This document shows, in pieces, positions 1 through 4,773 of a stretch of 6,207 nt of DNA. How positions within the stretch are numbered: position 1 is the first letter of the stretch; each line of letters begins with the position of its first letter. The notes beneath the pieces were generated by a model. The model was not told where the DNA came from, did no database searches, and saw nothing but the letters and a program-made list of their open reading frames with translations. The position numbers and the translations under genes were made by a program. The stretch is from an uncultured Caulobacterales bacterium. GTDB taxonomy: Bacteria; Pseudomonadota; Alphaproteobacteria; Caulobacterales; Maricaulaceae. The stretch covers positions 1 through 6,207 of the forward strand of contig CALJNJ010000123.1 in NCBI GenBank assembly GCA_937981945.1, given 5' to 3'.

Positions 1-741
1 GATGCGCCGGCGTAAAACATCCTTTTCCGATGAGGCAATGTCTAAGGCATCAATTTCTTTGATGAAATGTTCCCATAGCGGACTTTGTCCCGGTCCCGTA
101 AACGGTTCACCCGAAATGATGTTTTGCGAAGCAACTCGAATTTTTTCATAGACGAAGCGCGGCAGCAAAATGCCCTTTTTAGCCTGAGCCTCAGCACGGT
201 CCGCATAATGCCCCAGATAGGCTTCAACTGCGCCCAGGCGCGCAATCAGATTTTCAGCGTCCCTAACGTCAGTGATTTTGTGATAATTGATCAAGAATGA
301 CGGCAAATCAGCATGCGGTCCGAACATATGATTAAAAATATAATCATGATCCGAATATTCAGCGCTTGCGATCTCGTCCTCGGCCGCAAATTCATAGAGT
401 CTGTAGGACAATGCCGTGGGCGCGTCCAAACGATCAGGATCAAAATTTTGGCGCATTTCTTTCAGCCAAGCCGTGCTCAAGGCCGTTGTCTCATCCGCTG
501 CCAATTGGGATGTATCATCCAATTTGTCTTGGTTTTTATCCAGTCCCAAATAGGTCGCTGTCATTGGGGATCTGGCGATTTGATCCTGATAACGCGCTTC
601 AAACCAATCATGCAGTTTTTGGCTTTCCGTTTGAACCAAATGCTGTTGTTCTGTTGTCGGTCCGGCATTCCCCTTACATCCCGGGATTGTAAAAATGCCG
701 ACTGCAATCAGCGTTGATAAAAGCAGATGTTTTCTTACCAT
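1..741 (-). CDS. DUF885-family lipoprotein, N-terminal 247 codons (C-terminus outside window)
   Basis: The minus-strand frame starts at the ATG at 741-739 and stays open to base 1, so the C-terminus is missing. Seen: a basic start (MVRKH), a hydrophobic stretch at residues 6-19, then a lipobox-like IPGC with Cys22 as the likely lipidated residue; the proline at -2 is less usual. The mature part has RSPMTATYLGLDKNQDKLDD near residues 58-76 and GPHADLPSFLINYHKITDVR near 141-160, followed by DAENLIARL. These match the N-terminal half of DUF885 proteins as I know them. Full family members run to about 600 residues and carry an HExxH-like, putative metallopeptidase motif in the C-terminal half, which lies off the window; catalytic competence cannot be judged. 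The start is supported by an AAAGGG-type ribosome site 7 nt upstream and by the signal peptide starting directly there. The gene is divergent from cckA. The substrate is unknown; an envelope peptidase-like role is inferred. Confidence 0.85.
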   Translation of the reverse strand, partial: MVRKHLLLSTLIAVGIFTIPGCKGNAGPTTEQQHLVQTESQKLHDWFEARYQDQIARSPMTATYLGLDKNQDKLDDTSQLAADETTALSTAWLKEMRQNFDPDRLDAPTALSYRLYEFAAEDEIASAEYSDHDYIFNHMFGPHADLPSFLINYHKITDVRDAENLIARLGAVEAYLGHYADRAEAQAKKGILLPRFVYEKIRVASQNIISGEPFTGPGQSPLWEHFIKEIDALDIASSEKDVLRRRI

Positions 742-842
742 TCTCAAACCCTTTTTCAGGTTTGTTAGTTCAATTGGCGGAATTCTCAAAATAAATTCGT
801 TTCCGTTTTACTCCGGCCCCAAAATTCCCACTATAACGCACT
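742..842. promoter_or_regulatory. Divergent intergenic region between DUF885 gene and cckA
   Basis: These 101 bases must hold the 5' signals of both divergent genes. On the minus strand, an AAAGGG ribosome site lies just before the DUF885 start. A weak TTGAGA (bases 784-789 read on the minus strand) with a TAACAA about 16 nt downstream is a poor promoter candidate for that gene. On the plus strand, TATAAC at 832-837 resembles a -10 box for cckA. I see no TTAA-N7-TTAA CtrA-type site and no strong inverted repeat. Confidence 0.5.
832..837 (+). promoter_or_regulatory. Candidate -10 box of cckA, positioned for a leaderless transcript
   Basis: TATAAC matches TATAAT at five of six positions and ends 5 nt before the cckA ATG. 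Initiation 6-7 nt downstream of such a box would fall on or next to the A of the start codon. No Shine-Dalgarno sequence is visible in the preceding 30 bases, which fits. The -35 region is poor: only T-rich TTTTAC/TTTACT near 806-812 at roughly suitable spacing. Confidence 0.4.
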
Positions 843-3338
843 ATGGTATCTGTGATTCGAGATACGGAGTCGGACGGTCAATTACCGCCGCCGAAAAAGG
901 GCAGCCTTTGGAAGCTCTTCCTATTGCTGCTTGTCTTAACGGGGCCTCTTCTCGGTTGGTTTTATGCCCAGTCCTATGGCAATATGGCCTGGGTATTATT
1001 CGGCTTGGTTTCGTTGATGGGGTTGGGGCTCTACTTAACCCAATTAATGAATCCGCCTGAAACGGGCGCGTTTCGTATAGCTGTCCCGGTTTCTCATGTT
1101 TTGGAGCGTGTTTTTGCCCGCAGCAGTTATGCCGGCCTGATTGTCGAAAGCGGGAAACCGGTCAGGGCCAATGATTCCTATATTGAACTGGTGTCTGAAT
1201 TCGGTTTGGAGTTTCGGGACGGCGTGCCGCCGCTTCCTGAAAAAATGTTCAAAGATTCCTCAGAAGCCTCACAATCAGCTTTGTACCGATTATCCCATTT
1301 AGGTGACGAAGACGCGTTCGGCGAAGAAGTATTACAGGTCAGAGGGCCGGATGGAAAACTGAGAGAGTTTTTGGTTCGGGTGACCTTATTTAAGGATCAG
1401 CAATATTGGGAATTGGCCGATATCTCGCCTGAAACCGACGATAAGGTCGGGTTTTTAGCCAATGTACCAATCGGATTGATCAGCGTTGCTCAAGACGGAA
1501 AGATTTTAACGGCCAATAACAGTTTTAAGGATTGGGTCGGTGTTCAGGATCCGAATTTGTACAATTTGTCGGAATTTATTGAGAACCCGGACGGACTTTT
1601 GGACAGCCCTAAAGAAGCCGGGCGGCTGATCCGTTTCGATACGCGGCTGATTACGCAAAAAGATGTCGCGACGCCCGTGGTTATGATGGCGAAATGGGAA
1701 AAAATGCCATCCGGGGAAATCGTTGCCGCCGTCGGGCTTCACGGTCACTCAACTGTTGCGACCGAAAGCGGCGCTTTTGCTTTGCCGGCCGGCGATGAAA
1801 TGTCGATAACGGATGCCTCGAGTGATATTCCGTTTGCCACGGTGGATTTGAACAGTCCGAATTTGAATCAGGCGACGATAGAATCGGCGAATGCCGCCTT
1901 TTTAGCCATGGTCGGCGCCGATGACATCTCGGGCCGTAAAGTCCTGGATGTTTTAGTTTCAAATGCGCCCGGCGTTCAATTACACGATATGTCGGTCGAT
2001 GACCTTGGCGGCGGAAAATCCGTTGATGCCGTGATAAAGGGGCACGATAACGTAGCGGTCAGTGTCTACGCCGGCCCCGTATCGAAAACGGGTCATTGCA
2101 AGCTGTTTCTGGTTGATATTTCGGCCCGCAAAGTACTGGAAGATCAATTGGTGCAGTCTCAGAAAATGCAAGCCATCGGCCGGTTGGTTGCTGAGATCGC
2201 CCACGACTTTAATAATTTGCTGGCGGCCATCAGGCTCTATACGGATACTTTGCTGGGGCGTCATCCCATTGGCGATCCGTCTTATCCCGAGCTTCAACAA
2301 ATCAATGCCAATGTGAACCGCGCCGCAGCTTTGGTGAAAAAGCTTTTGGCTTATTCGCGAAAGCAAACCATTCGGGCCGAAATATTAGGCGCGTCGGAAA
2401 CCTTGTCCGATATGGCCGTTACCCTCAAACAAGTACTGGGAGAGAAGGTCAGGCTTGAAATGAAATATGGCCGGGACTTGCCGCCGGTCAGAGCCGATAA
2501 AAGCCAATTTGATACGGTGCTTATGAATTTGGCCGTCAATGCCAGAGACGCCATGAAAGAGCAGGGCGGAGGCGTTATAACGATTACCAGTTCAGTGATC
2601 CAAAAGGACAGCCTGCCGGGAGCCGGTCTTAAAGCAGCTTTGGATCAGTTAAAAGGTGACCGTGTTGTTTCCATTGCGGTCAGTGATACCGGCACCGGTA
2701 TGACCGATGAGATTAAAAGCAAGATATTTGAGCCGTTCTTTACCACAAAAGGTCAGGGCGAAGGCACGGGTTTGGGATTGTCCACGGTTTACGGAATCGT
2801 CCAACAATCGGGCGGGCATCTGACTGTTGACAGTGAGCTTGGGGTCGGGACGACGTTTACGGTCTATCTGCCTGAGGCCGATAAAGAAGCCATTGCTGAA
2901 GGCGAAGCGGCTGTCCCTGCTATCCCGACGCCTCCGAAACCCAAAGCGCCTTCTGATCTTGCCGGGCATGGTAATATTCTATTCGTAGAGGATGAAGACT
3001 CGGTACGGGTCATTGCCGCTAAGACCCTGCGAAAGCGCGGCTATACAGTCATAGAGGCGGCCGACGGTGAGGAGGCTTATGAGATTATTGAAGAGGCTGA
3101 AACGCCGTTTGATTTGATGATCTCAGACGTGGTGATGCCGGGAATGGACGGACCGACACTCCTCAAGAAAGCCAGACCCATGCTCAAAGAGACAAGAATC
3201 GTTTTCATCTCGGGTTATGCCGAGGAGGAATTTTCCGATTTACTGGCAGAGGAGCCCGATGTGACGTTCCTGCCCAAGCCGTTCACCTTAATTCAATTGG
3301 CCGAAAAAGTGAAACAGCAGATCGGAGAAGTCGTTTAA
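843..3338 (+). CDS. cckA: Hybrid sensor histidine kinase CckA (cell-cycle kinase)
   Basis: CckA is the membrane kinase/phosphatase that feeds phosphate through its receiver and ChpT to CtrA and CpdR in alphaproteobacteria. Domains seen: basic/proline-rich N-terminus; two hydrophobic segments at residues 23-42 and 47-67 joined by a very short loop; three PAS-like segments at about 84-195, 203-300 and 325-428; DHp helix with EIAHDFNNLLAAI, His454 the phosphorylation site; ATPase domain with N-box NLAVNARDAM (562-571), DTGTGM (615-620), FEPFFTTK (629-636) and GTGLGLSTV (641-649); a proline/alanine-rich linker (about 689-705); and a receiver with acidic pocket Glu716-Asp717, phospho-acceptor Asp762 in SDVVMPGMDG, Ser790 and Lys812. 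All catalytic positions are present. The 831 residues exceed Caulobacter CckA (about 690), the extra length being sensory. The start is the first ATG after an in-frame TAA at 834-836; no ribosome site is visible. The name rests on the HDFNN motif, the architecture and the recA neighbour. Confidence 0.92.
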   Translation: MVSVIRDTESDGQLPPPKKGSLWKLFLLLLVLTGPLLGWFYAQSYGNMAWVLFGLVSLMGLGLYLTQLMNPPETGAFRIAVPVSHVLERVFARSSYAGLIVESGKPVRANDSYIELVSEFGLEFRDGVPPLPEKMFKDSSEASQSALYRLSHLGDEDAFGEEVLQVRGPDGKLREFLVRVTLFKDQQYWELADISPETDDKVGFLANVPIGLISVAQDGKILTANNSFKDWVGVQDPNLYNLSEFIENPDGLLDSPKEAGRLIRFDTRLITQKDVATPVVMMAKWEKMPSGEIVAAVGLHGHSTVATESGAFALPAGDEMSITDASSDIPFATVDLNSPNLNQATIESANAAFLAMVGADDISGRKVLDVLVSNAPGVQLHDMSVDDLGGGKSVDAVIKGHDNVAVSVYAGPVSKTGHCKLFLVDISARKVLEDQLVQSQKMQAIGRLVAEIAHDFNNLLAAIRLYTDTLLGRHPIGDPSYPELQQINANVNRAAALVKKLLAYSRKQTIRAEILGASETLSDMAVTLKQVLGEKVRLEMKYGRDLPPVRADKSQFDTVLMNLAVNARDAMKEQGGGVITITSSVIQKDSLPGAGLKAALDQLKGDRVVSIAVSDTGTGMTDEIKSKIFEPFFTTKGQGEGTGLGLSTVYGIVQQSGGHLTVDSELGVGTTFTVYLPEADKEAIAEGEAAVPAIPTPPKPKAPSDLAGHGNILFVEDEDSVRVIAAKTLRKRGYTVIEAADGEEAYEIIEEAETPFDLMISDVVMPGMDGPTLLKKARPMLKETRIVFISGYAEEEFSDLLAEEPDVTFLPKPFTLIQLAEKVKQQIGEVV

Positions 3339-3354
3339 TATCAACCATTTATGT

Positions 3355-3370
3355 ATTTTGTTCACAAAAT
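3355..3370. repeat. Perfect 7-bp A/T-rich inverted repeat overlapping the SOS box
   Basis: ATTTTGT and ACAAAAT flank a 2-nt centre (TC). Bases 3375-3380 are a run of six T, so a very weak cckA terminator is conceivable. The A/T-rich stem and the 4-nt gap before the T run argue against it. The repeat overlaps the first GTTC and the spacer of the LexA site and may only reflect the operator. Confidence 0.4.
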
Positions 3371-3374
3371 GTTC
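3360..3374 (+). promoter_or_regulatory. LexA operator (SOS box, GTTC-N7-GTTC) of recA
   Basis: GTTC at 3360-3363 and GTTC at 3371-3374 are separated by exactly seven bases (ACAAAAT). This is a perfect match to the direct-repeat SOS box known for alphaproteobacterial LexA. It lies 117 bases before the recA start codon and 8 bases upstream of the best -35 candidate, so DNA-damage control of recA by LexA is the expected reading. No lexA gene is in the window. Confidence 0.85.
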
Positions 3375-3381
3375 TTTTTTC

Positions 3382-3410
3382 TTGATGCGTGAGAACAAAG
3401 TGTGTACATA
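3382..3410 (+). promoter_or_regulatory. Candidate sigma-70-type promoter of recA
   Basis: TTGATG (3382-3387, four of six matches to TTGACA) and TACATA (3405-3410, a weak -10) are 17 bp apart. The start of transcription would be near 3416-3418, giving a leader of roughly 75 nt. The position just downstream of the SOS box supports it, but the -10 is poor and other hexamers are possible. Confidence 0.45.
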
Positions 3411-3413
3411 CTG

Positions 3414-3443
3414 TTTTGTGGCAGTCCGTTTCCAGCCACAAAA
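3414..3443 (+). repeat. Inverted repeat 1 in the recA leader region
   Basis: TTTTGTGGC (3414-3422) is perfectly complementary to GCCACAAAA (3435-3443), giving a 9-bp stem with a 12-nt loop. If transcription starts near 3417, the first few bases would be missing from the RNA, leaving about six pairs (TGTGGC/GCCACA). The right arm shares bases 3441-3443 with the next inverted repeat. It could be an RNA hairpin or a protein-binding site in DNA. Confidence 0.5.
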
Positions 3444-3479
3444 TTAGCAGGTGACCGAAGGGCTCCGGTCATCTAATTT
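3441..3479 (+). repeat. Inverted repeat 2 (imperfect hairpin) abutting the recA ribosome site
   Basis: The outer stem AAATTAG (3441-3447) pairs with CTAATTT (3473-3479). The inner stem TGACCG (3452-3457) pairs with CGGTCA (3466-3471). They are separated by a 4x1 internal loop and capped by an 8-nt loop. The structure ends one base before the GGAG Shine-Dalgarno at 3480-3483, placing it where a hairpin could influence translation or mRNA stability. No known riboswitch class is recognised. Confidence 0.55.
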
Positions 3480-3483
3480 GGAG
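3480..3483 (+). promoter_or_regulatory. recA Shine-Dalgarno sequence
   Basis: GGAG lies 7 nt before the ATG at 3491. An in-frame TAA at 3485-3487 excludes a start further upstream, so the two together fix the recA start. Confidence 0.85.
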
Positions 3484-3490
3484 ATAAGAA

Positions 3491-4600
3491 ATGGCCAAGA
3501 AAAAGGCTCAGTTAAAAGTTGTAGGTAACCCTATGGACGCAGATAAATCCTCTGCCCTCGAAGCAGCACTCAGTCAGATTGACCGCGCGTTCGGTAAGGG
3601 CTCAGTCATGCGCCTTGGCCAGAAGGCCAGTATGGACATTGAAGCTGTATCAACCGGGTCTTTGGGCTTGGATATTGCTTTGGGTATAGGCGGCCTTCCC
3701 AAAGGGCGCGTTATTGAAATTTACGGTCCTGAAAGTTCCGGTAAAACCACTTTATCGCTTCACTGCGTCGCTGAAATGCAAAAATCAGGAGGCGTTGCAG
3801 CCTTTATTGATGCGGAGCATGCGCTGGATCCCGTTTACGCCGCCAAACTTGGCGTGGACGTGAATGAGCTTTTGATCTCTCAGCCGGATACCGGTGAGCA
3901 AGGCTTGGAAATTGCCGATACATTGGTTCGCTCAGGCGCTGTTGACGTGCTGGTCATCGACTCCGTTGCGGCCTTGACACCCCGGGCAGAATTAGAAGGT
4001 GATATGGGCGACAGTCTCCCCGGTCTTCAAGCCCGATTGATGAGCCAAGCACTGCGTAAGCTGACGGGTTCTATCTCTAAATCAGGTTGTATGGTGATCT
4101 TCATCAACCAAATTCGTCATAAAATCGGTGTTATGTATGGGTCACCTGAAACCACCACCGGCGGGAATGCCCTGAAATTCTATTCATCCGTCCGTTTGGA
4201 CATTCGCCGTATCGGCGCCATTAAGAGCCGTGATGAGGTTGTGGGTAACCAAACACGGGTCAAGATTGTTAAAAACAAAGTCGCGCCGCCATTTCGTCAG
4301 GTCGAATTTGATATTATGTACGGCGAAGGCATTTCAAAGACCGGTGAGTTAATTGATTTGGGTGTTAAGGCCGGAATCATCGAAAAATCAGGATCTTGGT
4401 ATTCATACGGTGAAGAGCGGATTGGGCAGGGTCGTGAAAATGTCCGTCAATTCCTTCTGGACCAACCGCAAATCGCCGAAGATATTGAAACACGTATTCG
4501 TCGCGACGAAGGGCTTCTTTCCGAAGAATTGCTTATGCCGTCCGATGACAAAGCCCGTGAACAAGAGGATGATAATCCGGACCTCGCAAGCGCCGGATAA
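3491..4600 (+). CDS. recA: RecA recombinase / SOS co-protease
   Basis: RecA polymerises on single-stranded DNA, drives ATP-dependent strand exchange and promotes LexA self-cleavage. Seen: an N-terminal polymerisation segment with [18 protein letters not shown] (residues 26-43); Walker A GPESSGKT (79-86); [10 protein letters not shown] (105-114) with the catalytic-type Glu109; Walker [11 protein letters not shown] (153-162, Asp157); loop L1 region [15 protein letters not shown] (169-183); loop L2 region from NQIR (206-209) through [15 protein letters not shown] (217-231); the C-terminal domain [20 protein letters not shown]; and an acidic tail ending [13 protein letters not shown]. At 369 residues it is slightly longer than E. 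coli RecA (353) and appears complete, with no inserted intein. His210 follows NQIR where Met is usual in proteobacterial RecA, and Gly199-Cys200 replaces a more usual Asn-Thr. A good ribosome site and an upstream SOS box indicate LexA control. An intrinsic terminator follows about 115 bases downstream. Confidence 0.98.
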   Translation: MAKKKAQLKVVGNPMDADKSSALEAALSQIDRAFGKGSVMRLGQKASMDIEAVSTGSLGLDIALGIGGLPKGRVIEIYGPESSGKTTLSLHCVAEMQKSGGVAAFIDAEHALDPVYAAKLGVDVNELLISQPDTGEQGLEIADTLVRSGAVDVLVIDSVAALTPRAELEGDMGDSLPGLQARLMSQALRKLTGSISKSGCMVIFINQIRHKIGVMYGSPETTTGGNALKFYSSVRLDIRRIGAIKSRDEVVGNQTRVKIVKNKVAPPFRQVEFDIMYGEGISKTGELIDLGVKAGIIEKSGSWYSYGEERIGQGRENVRQFLLDQPQIAEDIETRIRRDEGLLSEELLMPSDDKAREQEDDNPDLASAG

Positions 4601-4619
4601 TCGCAAAACGGCCTTAAAC

Positions 4620-4678
4620 AGGTTGAGCCCGGATTACCGTCTCTGTGTGGGGCGGGGCCGGTAATCCATCCTCAACTT
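4620..4678 (+). repeat. Large imperfect stem-loop downstream of recA
   Basis: GTTGAG (4622-4627) pairs with CTCAAC (4671-4676), extended by a G-T and an A-T pair outside. A 3x3 internal loop follows. Then GGATTACCG (4631-4639) pairs perfectly with CGGTAATCC (4659-4667) around a 19-nt G-rich loop. No T run follows, so it is not a classic intrinsic terminator. It may protect the 3' end of recA mRNA, be a dispersed intergenic palindrome, or be part of a small RNA; the sequence alone does not decide. Confidence 0.6.
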
Positions 4679-4713
4679 CCCCAAAGGGCAAAATCATCTG
4701 TTTGAGACCAAAT

Positions 4714-4741
4714 GAGCGCTTGGCAATGCCGGGCGCTCTTT
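4714..4741 (+). terminator. Rho-independent terminator of recA
   Basis: GAGCGCTTGGC (4714-4724) pairs with GCCGGGCGCTC (4728-4738): 11 pairs including two G-U wobbles, with an AAT triloop. TTT then CTATAT follows. The stem is strong and compact; the T tract is short. It lies 113 bases past the recA stop and before alaS, and works in the plus direction only because no complementary A-rich flank is present. Confidence 0.75.
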
Positions 4742-4748
4742 CTATATG
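4720..4748 (+). promoter_or_regulatory. Candidate alaS promoter overlapping the terminator
   Basis: TTGGCA (4720-4725, five of six matches to TTGACA) and TATATG (4743-4748, first four positions matching TATAAT) are 17 bp apart. Transcription would start near 4755, giving a leader of about 20 nt. The -35 hexamer lies inside the terminator stem, so the match may be coincidental. Confidence 0.4.
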
Positions 4749-4773
4749 AAGGCTTGAATTTCGGGATTAGACT

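Larger units (their letters stand above)
4601..4773. other. recA-alaS intergenic region with two stem-loops
   Basis: These 173 bases contain no convincing gene. They hold a large two-part stem-loop (4620-4678), then an intrinsic terminator (4714-4741), a possible alaS promoter overlapping the terminator, and a weak GGGA ribosome site (4763-4766) 7 nt before the alaS ATG. Confidence 0.7.

Noticed and set aside
85..717. Plus-strand open frames at 85-300, 313-717 and 366-692
   Set aside because: They lie antisense to the DUF885 frame, which is open for 247 codons with a signal peptide and family motifs. Their translations are low-complexity and match no family I recognise.
695..1060. Plus-strand frame spanning the DUF885/cckA divergent region
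   Set aside because: It overlaps both real genes out of frame and has no recognisable domain or ribosome site.
1506..2969. Minus-strand and alternative frames inside cckA
   Set aside because: They are shadows of a long, fully motif-supported kinase frame.
3355..3380. Intrinsic terminator of cckA (A/T-rich repeat followed by six T)
   Set aside because: The stem has only one G-C pair, a 2-nt loop and a 4-nt gap before the T run; the SOS box explains the position better. Kept only as a weak repeat.
3451..3490. Possible upstream leader peptide starting at GTG 3451 in the recA leader
   Set aside because: The frame runs into recA in another register, has no clear ribosome site, and its bases are explained by the inverted repeat at 3441-3479.
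4353..4664. 103-codon plus-strand frame overlapping the recA 3' end
   Set aside because: It is out of frame with recA, reads through the downstream stem-loop and has no recognisable motif or ribosome site.
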